Source: Paludibacteraceae bacterium (GTDB lineage Bacteria > Bacteroidota > Bacteroidia > Bacteroidales > Paludibacteraceae). Taken from it: a stretch of 64,000 nt of DNA. The notes beneath the pieces are model-generated. The model was given only the letters and a program-made list of their open reading frames with translations. It was not told where the DNA came from and searched no databases. This document shows positions 8,291-16,527 of the stretch, one piece after another. The stretch lies in assembly GCA_024405875.1 (NCBI GenBank), contig JAKSOA010000008.1, forward strand, positions 25,513-89,512, given 5' to 3'. Positions within the stretch are counted from its first letter, which is position 1; each line of letters begins with the position of its first letter. Position numbers and translations under genes: made by a program.

Positions 8291-9706
8291 TTACTCCGCC
8301 AAAACCGCACGCACAGAGCTTAAGTGTTCGCTACCATACGACTGTTCTTTCACCTCATGATAGTTTGTTGGTGAGTAGCAGACCAAGCAAAAGGCGTAGT
8401 CATCCCTATAATAAGTGGAACTCCAAAGGTAGACATTATTGCCTTCGCCCATGACAAACGACCAGCCTCCATAGGTGTAGCCCGCAGCGGGGAAAAATAC
8501 TGAGTTGCCAGAGTAGCCTCCCCTGCCTGTAACGAGAGTGCCTGTAACACCATATTCGCTCTCATCTTTATTAGTTATCCACACTACATCACAATTGCTA
8601 TTAAGATTTTCAAAGTCTTTCCTTGTAGGCATCTGCCAGTTGGGACCCCATAACTTGGTGGCTGTATCAGAGTCACCAGAAAGAGAGACTTTACCTGTAT
8701 AGTGGTCATCAACCATACTCTGACTGCCACCCCACGCATAGTAGCCACCATAGCTATCTTTGCCCATTGTTGTTGTGGCACCTACATTATACTCTGCAAA
8801 CTTAGGACCATCTTTCCATAGTTGAACCCACTTAACCATAACTCCGCCTGTTCTCTCTGCCTCGCCTGTGGTTGCAGGTGCATCTTCCACATCCTGCTTA
8901 GCAGTAGCATTGCCAGCGGCAACAGTTATAGCACCTAATGAGGTTTCTATTGTGGTATCATCTGTCTTTGTAACAGTTACATTAAGGTCTCCAGCAGGGT
9001 ACTCTGCGGCAGGGATTACCATATAGAATCTTACACCGTCAGATGTTAATGAAACGGCTTCTGTAAAAGTCAATGTTATTGTCTTTGAAGAACCGCCTGA
9101 CACAGCAAGAGTACTTGGATTTATTGTGAACGCACCTGCAAGGTTATTTGCGGAAGATGTAACTGTTATGCTTTTTACAGCATCTGTATCTTTGCCTTTT
9201 ACATTAAGACTTAGCACACCAAACGGATTTTGCAGTGATACTCCACCTTTTATAGTACCTGTACCTATTGACGGATATGCGTTCTCCGCAAGTCCGTTAT
9301 CAATATATGTCTGTGTTGCCGGCATATTAACGGTGAATGCTCCGTCATTGTATGTCCATGCACCGCCTGCCCAACCGTATAATTGAGTGTCATCTGCTAT
9401 AGTGGAATCTACTCTACCGTGGAACATACCTGACGCAGTACCTACTCCATCGGTAATGTTCAATGCTGCGGCATCAATACCGCCCGCTGTAGGTGCAACA
9501 TATAGTTTGTCTCCTTCTGACCAAGTAAGTGCACCATTATTTACACTGGTCTTAGCACTCCCCTGGCCTGCGGCAACGCTCACCTCACGCATTACGCCTG
9601 TGGGCTGCAACTTAGACTCCGGATTCTTGACATCTGATTTTTTCTCGCACGAAACGGCTCCTGCCATTACCAACAGCATAGTAGCCAAATAAGTGAACTT
9701 TTTCAT
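8291..9706 (-). CDS. FISUMP-domain surface lipoprotein
   Basis: 471 residues. The signal peptide ends in GAVSC, making C20 the lipidated cysteine. Residues 40-290 are a threonine/serine-rich beta region similar in style to fimbrillin-like (Mfa/FimA relatives) N-terminal domains (TWSEGDKLYVAPTAGG, LYGWAGGAWTY). The C-terminal 180 residues are a FISUMP domain (YYAWGGSQS, LWGPNWQMPTRKDFENL, GYSGNSVFFPAAGYTYGG, YLWSSTYY, SSVRAVLAE). It is probably exported to the cell surface. It forms a unit with the 41-residue peptide gene 31 bases upstream. The ligand or polymer formed is unknown. Confidence 0.75.
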   Translation of the reverse strand: MKKFTYLATMLLVMAGAVSCEKKSDVKNPESKLQPTGVMREVSVAAGQGSAKTSVNNGALTWSEGDKLYVAPTAGGIDAAALNITDGVGTASGMFHGRVDSTIADDTQLYGWAGGAWTYNDGAFTVNMPATQTYIDNGLAENAYPSIGTGTIKGGVSLQNPFGVLSLNVKGKDTDAVKSITVTSSANNLAGAFTINPSTLAVSGGSSKTITLTFTEAVSLTSDGVRFYMVIPAAEYPAGDLNVTVTKTDDTTIETSLGAITVAAGNATAKQDVEDAPATTGEAERTGGVMVKWVQLWKDGPKFAEYNVGATTTMGKDSYGGYYAWGGSQSMVDDHYTGKVSLSGDSDTATKLWGPNWQMPTRKDFENLNSNCDVVWITNKDESEYGVTGTLVTGRGGYSGNSVFFPAAGYTYGGWSFVMGEGNNVYLWSSTYYRDDYAFCLVCYSPTNYHEVKEQSYGSEHLSSVRAVLAE

Positions 9707-9737
9707 TTCTTTGCTTCTTTTTTGTTGTTAATCTTTT

Positions 9738-9863
9738 TTAAAGTCCCCAACCGCCAATGGCACTTAGTGTGCTACTTGCATCATAAGAGGTCTGCATCAC
9801 AGGCATTTCAGCCTCCATTTTCACTTGCACCATCTTGGGTGCTGAGTAGTTTTGTTTCTTCAT
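9738..9863 (-). CDS. 41-residue peptide of the MKK-x-Y-x-x-P-x-x class
   Basis: The complement of 9863-9738 reads ATG through TAA and encodes a 41-residue peptide: MKKQNYSAPKMVQVKMEAEM at the N-terminus and ...SSTLSAIGGWGL at the C-terminus. It has no hydrophobic signal sequence. Many Bacteroidales genomes carry short unannotated genes beginning MKK-Y-x-x-P with a valine/glutamate-rich middle and a glycine-rich end, often next to surface lipoprotein genes; that statement comes from general familiarity, not a search. It lies 31 bases before the FISUMP lipoprotein gene on the same strand, so the two are probably cotranscribed. It may be a secreted or modified peptide, a leader peptide or a chaperone-like partner. 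Function is unknown. Confidence 0.6.
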   Translation of the reverse strand: MKKQNYSAPKMVQVKMEAEMPVMQTSYDASSTLSAIGGWGL

Positions 9864-10006
9864 AGGTTTAATAATTGTTTTTTGAAAGTTAATAATATTT
9901 TAGTTTATCTCGTTATCTTTTTTTCGTCATCCTGAGCGTTAGCGAAGGATCTCAGAATGTTTAGCAGATTCTACAGACCGTCAGGTAATGACGAAAAAAT
10001 AAAAAA

Positions 10007-10044
10007 GCCGGATAGTCTTTCCGTTGGGAATAAAACTATCCAGC
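10007..10044 (-). terminator. Terminator hairpin, minus-strand polarity
   Basis: GGATAGT (10010-10016) pairs with ACTATCC (10035-10041), extended by GC on each side across one mismatch. Read on the minus strand it is followed by a T-rich run (CTTTTTTATTTTTT). It would end transcripts arriving from the gene at 10562. Confidence 0.6.
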
Positions 10045-10067
10045 CTGAATTTTATATTTATATATTA

Positions 10068-10105
10068 AGGTGGCGGATGCTACAGATAGCACCGCTACTA
10101 CACCT
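10068..10105. other. Compact imperfect hairpin beside the TG tract
   Basis: AGGTG-GCGG-A-TGCTA (10068-10082), loop CAGA, then TAGCA-CCGC-tacta-CACCT (10087-10105). Fourteen pairs are possible, interrupted by a one-base bulge and a five-base internal loop. It begins eight bases before the dinucleotide tract. Role unknown. Confidence 0.55.
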
Positions 10106-10111
10106 ATAATG

Positions 10112-10167
<56 letters not shown>

Positions 10168-10295
10168 ATCATAATTTTTGTAACTGCCAAATATTTAGGG
10201 TGTAAAATTACATAATATTTTTTATTCTGCAAATTTTTTTTAGAGATTCTTCGCTAACGCTCAGAATGACGGGAAGGGCACCGCTTTCCAACTCT

Positions 10296-10553
10296 CTATG
10301 GTGCGTGATTCCGTGGTATTGTGTTCGTGGTCTCAAGTATGGCGGCTATGTACGCCTTTGTCTCTGTGAGTGCGGTGTCTATGTCATCGGCGTAGAGTGC
10401 GTCAACCACTTTAATGAGCATATTGCTGCCCATCTGTGACGGGAGGTTTGACACTTGCGGAAGAAAACCTTTCAGAAACCCATTTTTACCTCTTTGTTTG
10501 GGAAGTCCAATTCCTTGAAAGTGTATATCACAATTCAACTGCCCACTAAACAC
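10296..10553 (-). pseudogene. Remnant of an AAA-ATPase-like / PD-(D/E)XK nuclease family protein
   Basis: An 85-codon open stretch. LPKQRGKNGFLKGFLP followed by VDALYADDIDTALTETKAYIAAI resembles the segment of the DUF1703-type AAA-ATPase-like proteins between the ATPase and nuclease domains, where a typical sequence runs FPNxEVxxxFLxxLLP then LxxGDIDxFMxxLxxFFAxIP. Full proteins are over 500 residues, so only an internal fragment is left, without the Walker motifs or nuclease residues. It has no convincing ribosome binding site. It lies between the inverted-repeat segment and the sphingomyelinase D-like gene. The assignment rests on weak pattern similarity and may be wrong. Confidence 0.4.
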
Positions 10554-10561
10554 AATTGTGA

Positions 10562-11659
10562 CTAATTGTCACTCATATATCTGACACGTGACGGATCATT
10601 ATATAATATCCAGAATTTGTCATCTCTTGTGGCAGGACGGTATTTACCTTTGTTATAGTCCTTATACAAAGTCTCATTAGGGTTGAAAAAATTCTTTACA
10701 AATTTTTGTAAGGCAAGACGGGCTCCAAACTTTGAACTTATAAAATCAGTTCTACCCTCAATAAGAATAAAATCAGCCTTCATTGCACCACTCAAATCTT
10801 CATAAACACATTCCGCACCCCTTTTCTGAGTTTGGCAAGTCCACCAACCTATTCTTGCACAATATTTATTCTGTATCATCAATTTTCTGGCATCTACTAC
10901 GTGGTACCACCTTGTAGCGCCTACTCCACTAAATAAACCGTTTGTGGTAAAATGGTGCTCTATCGGGAAGTTATTATCTGTTAAAAGTTTTTCTATATCA
11001 CCTAATCTACCACTCCAATTAGAACTCCAATAGGTTCCCTCATACGCCAGGTTAATACCTTCATTTGGCCAATGCTCGTGTGCGAAATATGCAATCATAC
11101 TACCATTGTAAGGTAAAACAATGTCATCATCACGCCGATCTGATGTTACGGCAGAGAGCTGTTTGGTATTATAAAAACCATATATAATCTGAAATGGAGG
11201 CACATTATTCCTGCTATATCCTTTTGCTTCCAAAATTTTATGTACGTGTCGCATCAAAGCATCAGCGTATGGATAGCTCTTCATATCCAACCAAATTATA
11301 CTTATTTTGTCACTTGTCAAAACCTTATCCTCTAAATACTCTTTAAGACTACGATACCAATCTTTAGGGTCTGTAATACCTGCATTTTTACTTTTCCTGG
11401 CATCCGCGCTATAGTACCAATATTCAGTCCCGCTACGGCCATGGTCAACACTCCAGTCATCTTCCTTGTTCGCCCTATTAGTCCACAAATCAATCTCTAC
11501 TCCGTTAGCCCCGTCTTCCATTGCATTGTCAAAACATCTGTATGAATTGGAAGCGTGCTGCACAACCCATATAGGACGACCTATTTTCTGTGCAGTTATA
11601 TTTAAAGCCCATAAAAGGCCTACTACTACAATGAGTAAGTTTACAAAAATTCTTTTCAT
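10562..11659 (-). CDS. Secreted sphingomyelinase D / phospholipase D-like phosphodiesterase
   Basis: 365 residues with a signal peptide cleaved near LNITAQ (residue 24). The mature start, RPIWVVQHASNS, matches the TIM-barrel opening of sphingomyelinase D enzymes. The known catalytic set (His12, Glu32, Asp34, His47, Asp91, Lys93 in the spider enzyme) has candidates here at H35, E55, D57, H73, D125 and K127. The first three keep the exact 20- and 2-residue spacing. The C-terminus has ATRDDKFW (343-350), close to the ATxxDNPW 'SMD-tail' that locks the barrel in that family. Such enzymes cleave the headgroup from sphingomyelin or lysophospholipids, often forming a cyclic phosphate. The natural substrate could be host lipid or the bacterium's own ceramide phospho-lipids. 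It follows a small lipoprotein gene and a GH10-like gene on the same strand. Confidence 0.72.
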   Translation of the reverse strand: MKRIFVNLLIVVVGLLWALNITAQKIGRPIWVVQHASNSYRCFDNAMEDGANGVEIDLWTNRANKEDDWSVDHGRSGTEYWYYSADARKSKNAGITDPKDWYRSLKEYLEDKVLTSDKISIIWLDMKSYPYADALMRHVHKILEAKGYSRNNVPPFQIIYGFYNTKQLSAVTSDRRDDDIVLPYNGSMIAYFAHEHWPNEGINLAYEGTYWSSNWSGRLGDIEKLLTDNNFPIEHHFTTNGLFSGVGATRWYHVVDARKLMIQNKYCARIGWWTCQTQKRGAECVYEDLSGAMKADFILIEGRTDFISSKFGARLALQKFVKNFFNPNETLYKDYNKGKYRPATRDDKFWILYNDPSRVRYMSDN

Positions 11660-11690
11660 ACGTCTAATTACTTAAAGTAGGTTCTAATTA

Positions 11691-12122
11691 TTAGTTCACT
11701 CTTTTTAAATAGACTGGATCTGCATCGTATGAGTATTGCAATTCCAATGTCTGGTTGTACAGACTGTAAGAAATTCCAGACCACTCATCAGCATTTCCAT
11801 CATCTTCCTTATCCTCTTCATTTACCATATAAAGTTTGCCAGAGTCATCAATACGCCACCATATAGGGAATGACAATTCACCTTCCTCAAAAATAAAAGT
11901 ATTTGTTCCGGTACCATTTTCCAAGAACTTACACTCCAATTGACAAAAACCTTCAAATTCTCCATCTGTGACCGTACCTAACCAAGTGCCTGCGATACTG
12001 CCATCAGTGGAAGGGTCAGAATTAGACTTCTCTTTACATCCGCCGCTCAAAAGAACAAGCACCATCATAACGGATACCGTCAGTGCGGACATAGTGCCTT
12101 TAAATAATCTTTTAATGTTCAT
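11691..12122 (-). CDS. Small lipoprotein with lipocalin-like domain
   Basis: 143 residues. An N-terminal positive stretch and hydrophobic core end in LLSGGC (C29), a standard lipobox, followed by a charged serine/aspartate linker. The body contains GTWLGTVTDGEFEGFCQLEC, KFLENGTGTNTF, WWRIDDSGKLYMVNEED and a final YSLYNQTLELQYS, the GxW-led antiparallel pattern of lipocalin-like lipoproteins in Bacteroidetes. These usually bind a small hydrophobic ligand or have no known role. It lies 31 bases before the sphingomyelinase D-like gene and 9 bases after the GH10-like gene, so the three are probably cotranscribed. A link to lipid handling is inference from this position. Confidence 0.55.
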   Translation of the reverse strand: MNIKRLFKGTMSALTVSVMMVLVLLSGGCKEKSNSDPSTDGSIAGTWLGTVTDGEFEGFCQLECKFLENGTGTNTFIFEEGELSFPIWWRIDDSGKLYMVNEEDKEDDGNADEWSGISYSLYNQTLELQYSYDADPVYLKRVN

Positions 12123-12131
12123 ATTTTTATT

Positions 12132-13640
12132 TTATTCGTAGATTGCTACAGTTGGCTTGCTTTCATTGTGCATACGGTCAATTGATGTTACAACAAGTTG
12201 CTTGCAAAGCGCAAAACTGTTCTCCGGAAGCGGATACTCCTTTTCCGCTGTAAAGCCTAACAGAGCGTCCATACGGTTAAGGTCAATGGTCTCTCCCTCA
12301 TCAAACATATAGACGGCGAAAAAACGTATCTCATCTTTTGGAGTTGTCTCAGTGAGTGCGTCCCATTTAAGCATAGGAGTCTCCCCCATAAGGTCAAACC
12401 TTACGTTAAACGGACTCTCTGGTTGTGTTGTATCAATATCAGGGTACTCAGGGAGCAGAGCGGGCTTTGTATGGTATGCCATACTCAGTGAATCCTGCAC
12501 ATTGCCCATATTTCCAAGTATCATCTTACCGCTGAAGAAACAGTTACCCTCTACCTTTCTAATCTCTCTTGAAAGAGTAAGTTTCCTGCTAAATTGACGG
12601 TATGTACGAGAGACATCTTGCCCTACATAAAATTTACAAGGTGCAAGAGTGTTTTGCGCCCACCAATTTATAAGTGTGGTATAGTCAGCGTTTTTATGAC
12701 CGTCCTCCCAATAAAGTTGTGGTATGCAGTCATTAATCCAACCGTTTTTGACCCAAAGCATTATGTCAGCATACAGGTCATCATAGCAGGTGAGTCCGTT
12801 GGTGTTACTTCCGTCCTCATATTGTTTTTTGTTTCTATAGATTCCAAACGGACTTATACTGAACCTAACCCAAGGTTTGACACTATGTATGGTGTCTGAT
12901 AATTGATGCACAAGTTTGTTTACGTTATCACGACGCCAATCACTCTTTTGGTCTATTGTGTAACCCGCCGGTATTCCGTAACGTTTGAATGTGGCGTCAT
13001 CGGGGAATTTAAGACCTTTTATAGGATAAGGGTAGAAGTAGTCATCAAGGTGTATGGCGTCCACATCATAACGAGTCACCACATCTTTGACAACGTTGCA
13101 TATATAGTCACGGCATTCAGGAACACCAGGATTAAAAAGCAGTTGAGTGCCGTAGGTTATGAACATATAACGTTTCTCTCCATATATGTGCCCCCAGGCA
13201 AGCGGGTTGCTCACTTTAATATTTGCACGGTACGGATTCATCCAGGCGTGGAACTCCATACAGCGTTTATGACACTCATCAATAAGGAACGCCATAGGGT
13301 CAAAATCAGGGTCATCAGGCTCCTTGCCTTGCTCCCCTGTAAGGTATCGGCTCCAAGGCTCTATGTCAGACTTGTAGAATGCGTCAGCCTCCGGTCTTAT
13401 CTGAAATAACAACACATTAAATCCACATTTCTGAAATATGTCAAGTTGCTTACGCAGAGTATCCTTTATCTGCTCTGATGTGAGACTGGCGAAATAGTCC
13501 TGCTCAATTGTGTGCACCCATACACCACGGAACTCACGCTTAGGCGTTGGGTCATAAGGCTTATAAGCATCTTCTACCGCTTGAGAAAACAAACCCAAGG
13601 AAAAGAAAAACAGTAGTGTTATTAGAATGTTGCGTTTCAT
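12132..13640 (-). CDS. GH10-like (GHL10/DUF187) secreted glycosyl hydrolase
   Basis: 502 residues with a signal peptide (cleavage near GLFSQA). The opening REFRGVWVHTIEQDYF and following KCGFNVLLFQIRPEADAFY, EFHAWMNPYR, DAIHLDDYFYPYP and VRFSISPFGIYRN are hallmarks of the GHL10 (YngK) TIM-barrel family. HLDDYFYP carries the conserved acidic pair on a strand end. A beta-sandwich C-terminal domain (about 410-502; SPFNVRFDLMGETPMLKWD) follows. Family members are thought to act on glycans and some hydrolyse denuded peptidoglycan; the substrate here is not known. It starts five bases after the gltX stop, and the spacer is derived from a heptamer repeat. Confidence 0.78.
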   Translation of the reverse strand: MKRNILITLLFFFSLGLFSQAVEDAYKPYDPTPKREFRGVWVHTIEQDYFASLTSEQIKDTLRKQLDIFQKCGFNVLLFQIRPEADAFYKSDIEPWSRYLTGEQGKEPDDPDFDPMAFLIDECHKRCMEFHAWMNPYRANIKVSNPLAWGHIYGEKRYMFITYGTQLLFNPGVPECRDYICNVVKDVVTRYDVDAIHLDDYFYPYPIKGLKFPDDATFKRYGIPAGYTIDQKSDWRRDNVNKLVHQLSDTIHSVKPWVRFSISPFGIYRNKKQYEDGSNTNGLTCYDDLYADIMLWVKNGWINDCIPQLYWEDGHKNADYTTLINWWAQNTLAPCKFYVGQDVSRTYRQFSRKLTLSREIRKVEGNCFFSGKMILGNMGNVQDSLSMAYHTKPALLPEYPDIDTTQPESPFNVRFDLMGETPMLKWDALTETTPKDEIRFFAVYMFDEGETIDLNRMDALLGFTAEKEYPLPENSFALCKQLVVTSIDRMHNESKPTVAIYE

Positions 13641-13645
13641 ATTTT

Positions 13646-13663
13646 TTAGTGGACAGTGGACAA
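13646..13663 (-). repeat. Heptamer repeats forming the end of gltX
   Basis: On the minus strand the sequence is TTGACAT, TGTCCAC, TGTCCAC, TA. It is the same heptamer family as between btuG and btuB. It encodes the last gltX residues (LTLSTVH) and its stop, and ends a few bases before the next start codon. Confidence 0.75.
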
Positions 13664-15172
13664 TGTCAACTCTTGTATCGCCCGAGCAAGTCTCTGCAAA
13701 GTTTCAGTCTTCCCCAGTAGCGATGTTATCTCAAACATATGCGGACCTTTGCCCTCGCCTACAAGGCATAGGCGGAAAGCATTCATAATAGTGCCTGTGT
13801 TGTACTGTTTGTCTGCAATCCACTGCATCACAACCTTCTCTGTATTCTCAAGTGAGAAGTCATCAATGCCCTCAAGAACAGCGTAGAGTTCTCTCATATC
13901 TTGTGGAGAACTCTCTTTCCAGCGTTTCTGACGGGTCTTCTCATCATACTCAGTAGGAGCGATAAAGAAGAAGTGAATCTGCTCCCAAAAGTCAGACGGG
14001 AATGTGCAACGGTTTTTTGTGTAACTTACCGCTGTAATGAGTTTGTCCATAGGACAGTCAACACCATATTTGGCAACTATCTGAGGCTTTATTATCTCTG
14101 CAAGGGTTTTGTCATCTTTAAGCATAAGGTATTGGTGGTTGAACCATTTGCCCTTCTCATAATCAAATTTAGCACCTGATTTGCTTACACGGTTTAGAGA
14201 GAAGCGCTCAATAAGTTGCTCCATAGAGAAGAACTCCTCATCGCCCTCAGCGTGCCAGCCGAGCAGAGCAAGAAAGTTGACTACCGCTTCAGGGAAGTAG
14301 CCTGCCTCACGGTACCCCGATGACTTCTCTCCGCTCTTAGGGTCAAACCAGTCAAGCGGGAATACAGGGAATCCAAGACGGTCTCCGTCTCGTTTGCTCA
14401 GCTTACCGTTTCCGTCAGGTTTCAGCAACAGTGGCAGGTGTGCGAACTGAGGCATTGTCTCCGCCCAACCAAGATAGTTGTAAAGCAGTACGTGAAGTGG
14501 TGCCGATGGCAACCACTCCTCTCCCCTAATCACGTGGGTTATTCCCATAAGATGGTCATCGACAATAGTCGCAAGGTGGTATGTGGGCAGATTGTCAGCA
14601 CTCTTGTAAAGAACCTTGTCATCAAGAATAGATGAATTTATTGTAACAGTACCACGTATAAGGTCTTGTAGTGTTATGTCTTGGTCTGGCTCAATAAGGC
14701 AACGTACAACGTATGGCGTACCCTCCGCTATAAGACGCTCTGTCTCCTCTTTGCCAAGGGTTAGTGAGTTACGCATTGAAAGGCGTGTACGGGCGTCATA
14801 TTGGAAATTTTTAATTTCATTACGCTTTGCCTCCAACTCTTGCGGCGTGTCAAACGCAATGTATGCCCTGCCGTTCTCAAGCAGATAGTCAACATACTTG
14901 CGATATATTGGTTTGCGCTCACTCTGACGGCAGGTTGCGGCGCCACTCTCATCTATACCCTCATCAAACTTGATTCCCAGCCACGTGAGAGCCTCTATTA
15001 TATATTTCTCCGCTCCGGGTACAAAACGTGTGGAGTCTGTATCCTCTATTCTAAGTATCATCTGACCTCCGTTCTGTTTGGCAAACAGATAGTTATAGAG
15101 GGCAGTCCTTACTCCGCCTATGTGTAGCGGTCCTGTTGGTGATGGCGCAAAGCGCACTCTTACATTCTGCAT
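13646..15172 (-). CDS. gltX: Glutamate-tRNA ligase
   Basis: 508 residues, the usual length for bacterial GluRS. The class I signature is at the start ([18 protein letters not shown] motif). The KMSKS-type loop is GKLSKRDG near residue 255. [13 protein letters not shown] and [20 protein letters not shown] lead into the alpha-helical anticodon-binding half. It charges tRNA-Glu in the cytoplasm. The C-terminal residues LTLSTVH and the stop codon come from a TTGACAT/TGTCCAC heptamer repeat. This suggests the repeat invaded or expanded at the 3' end without harming the enzyme. A TATCTTTG box lies upstream at 15200-15193 on the minus strand. Confidence 0.97.
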   Translation of the reverse strand: MQNVRVRFAPSPTGPLHIGGVRTALYNYLFAKQNGGQMILRIEDTDSTRFVPGAEKYIIEALTWLGIKFDEGIDESGAATCRQSERKPIYRKYVDYLLENGRAYIAFDTPQELEAKRNEIKNFQYDARTRLSMRNSLTLGKEETERLIAEGTPYVVRCLIEPDQDITLQDLIRGTVTINSSILDDKVLYKSADNLPTYHLATIVDDHLMGITHVIRGEEWLPSAPLHVLLYNYLGWAETMPQFAHLPLLLKPDGNGKLSKRDGDRLGFPVFPLDWFDPKSGEKSSGYREAGYFPEAVVNFLALLGWHAEGDEEFFSMEQLIERFSLNRVSKSGAKFDYEKGKWFNHQYLMLKDDKTLAEIIKPQIVAKYGVDCPMDKLITAVSYTKNRCTFPSDFWEQIHFFFIAPTEYDEKTRQKRWKESSPQDMRELYAVLEGIDDFSLENTEKVVMQWIADKQYNTGTIMNAFRLCLVGEGKGPHMFEITSLLGKTETLQRLARAIQELTLSTVH

Positions 15173-15208
15173 CTCTTTTCTTATTTATAGCACAAAGATA
15201 CAATTTTT

Positions 15209-15240
15209 TTTGTTTTGTTAATAAAAATACCTTACCTTTG
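15209..15240 (+). promoter_or_regulatory. Promoter of the initiator tRNA
   Basis: TTTG at 15209-15212, a 20-base spacer and TACCTTTG at 15233-15240, ending twelve bases before the tRNA. Confidence 0.65.
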
Positions 15241-15251
15241 CACCACGTTAG

Positions 15252-15326
15252 CGCGGAGTGGAGCAGTGGTAGCTCGCCAGGCTCATAACCTGGAGGTCGT
15301 TCGTTCGAACCGGGCCTCCGCAACCA
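15252..15326 (+). tRNA. Initiator tRNA-Met (CAT)
   Basis: 75 bases with encoded CCA. The acceptor arm CGCGGAG faces CTCCGCA, leaving the C1-A72 mismatch that marks bacterial initiator tRNAs. The D-arm is GAGC...GCTC. The anticodon arm CCAGG-CTCATAA-CCTGG carries CAT. The T-loop is TTCGAAC. The usual three G-C pairs next to the anticodon loop are reduced to two plus an A-T. It stands alone between divergent gltX and convergent dxr. Confidence 0.93.
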
Positions 15327-15330
15327 AGAA

Positions 15331-15353
15331 AGGGAACCAAATGGTTCCCTTTT
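15331..15353 (+). terminator. Intrinsic terminator after tRNA-fMet
   Basis: AGGGAACC (15331-15338), loop AAAT, GGTTCCCT (15343-15350) and then TTT. It starts four bases after the CCA end and also faces the 3' end of dxr. Confidence 0.85.
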
Positions 15354-15372
15354 CCGTTATATATCACTTGCC

Positions 15373-16527
15373 TTAAATAATTAGTTCAGAACAAATGCGT
15401 CTTGTCTCAGCATCTGTCATAACATAATCCTCGTATGTTGGATTTGATATATGAGATATGCGTCCCAACGCAGTCTCAATAACATCACTCATTGAAAGGA
15501 ATCCTATTCTGCCACAGCGGAAAGCCTCATTTGCCACTTCATTAGCGGCGTTAAGTATGCACGGAGCATTGCCACCCGTCTCAATAGCCTTATATGCAAG
15601 AGAGAGGTTCCTGAACTTCTTTAAATCAGGTTTCTCAAATGTAAGAGTGGCTATATCAAAGAAATCAACACGTTCATAACTATTTGGTATGCGTTCAGGA
15701 TATGACAGGGCATACTGAATAGGCAACTTCATATCAGGCATACCAAGTTGAGCCTTTACGGCACCATCTGAGAATTGAACCATTGAGTGAATTATTGATT
15801 GCGGATGAACCACCACCTCAATTTCCTTAACATCAACCCCGAAGAGCCATTTTGCCTCAATCACCTCAAAGCCCTTGTTTATCATAGAGGCGGAGTCAAT
15901 GGTTATCTTAGCCCCCATACTCCAATTAGGGTGTTTTAAGGCATCAGCAGCCGTAACACTTTTAAGGAGTTCCATATCCTTTGTGCGGAAAGGACCGCCC
16001 GATGCCGTGAGCAATATCTTCTCAACTTTGTTATGCCGTTCTCCATCAAGGCATTGGAATATGGCTGAATGCTCTGAGTCAACAGGAAGTATCTTGCTGC
16101 CAGACTGCTTTTGAATACGGCACATTAGGTCTCCCGCCACAACCATTGTCTCTTTATTGGCAAGAGCGATTGTCTTTCCCTTCTCAAGTGCCTTTATAGT
16201 TGGTCTGAGCCCTGCGTATCCAACCATTGCGGTAAGAACAATGTCCACCTCATCTTCCGCCACAATATTGCATACACTCTCCATACCCGCAAGCACAGTG
16301 ACTCCCGTTCCCCGCAAAGCGTCACACACGCAGGTATAATTCTCATCTTTTACAGTTATGGCGTATTTAGGCAGGAATTTTCGTGCCTGCTCAATAAGAA
16401 GGTCGGCATTATTGTACGCCGTTATGGCGTAAGCCTCAAACTTATCGGGGTTATCTGCAATAACCTGCAATGTCTGCGTGCCAATAGAGCCTGTAGAGCC
16501 CAATATCGCTATCTTTTTTCTCATCAT
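15373..16527 (-). CDS. dxr: 1-deoxy-D-xylulose 5-phosphate reductoisomerase
   Basis: 384 residues. The NADPH-binding start KIAILGSTGSIGTQTL, the ALANKETMVVAGD segment, the metal-site region LPVDSEHSAIFQCL and the flexible-loop HPNWSMGAKITIDSASMINKG identify IspC/Dxr. It makes 2-C-methyl-D-erythritol 4-phosphate, the committed step of the non-mevalonate isoprenoid pathway in the cytoplasm. The start codon overlaps the stop of the M23 gene (ATGATGA), so the two are translationally coupled. The order rseP, M23, dxr makes a small envelope/isoprenoid operon. ATG at 16527 or 16524 could be used. Confidence 0.97.
   Translation of the reverse strand: MMRKKIAILGSTGSIGTQTLQVIADNPDKFEAYAITAYNNADLLIEQARKFLPKYAITVKDENYTCVCDALRGTGVTVLAGMESVCNIVAEDEVDIVLTAMVGYAGLRPTIKALEKGKTIALANKETMVVAGDLMCRIQKQSGSKILPVDSEHSAIFQCLDGERHNKVEKILLTASGGPFRTKDMELLKSVTAADALKHPNWSMGAKITIDSASMINKGFEVIEAKWLFGVDVKEIEVVVHPQSIIHSMVQFSDGAVKAQLGMPDMKLPIQYALSYPERIPNSYERVDFFDIATLTFEKPDLKKFRNLSLAYKAIETGGNAPCILNAANEVANEAFRCGRIGFLSMSDVIETALGRISHISNPTYEDYVMTDAETRRICSELII

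Noticed and set aside
12903-13409. 168-codon plus-strand open frame
   Set aside because: It is antisense to the conserved barrel of the GH10-like gene and has no family signature.
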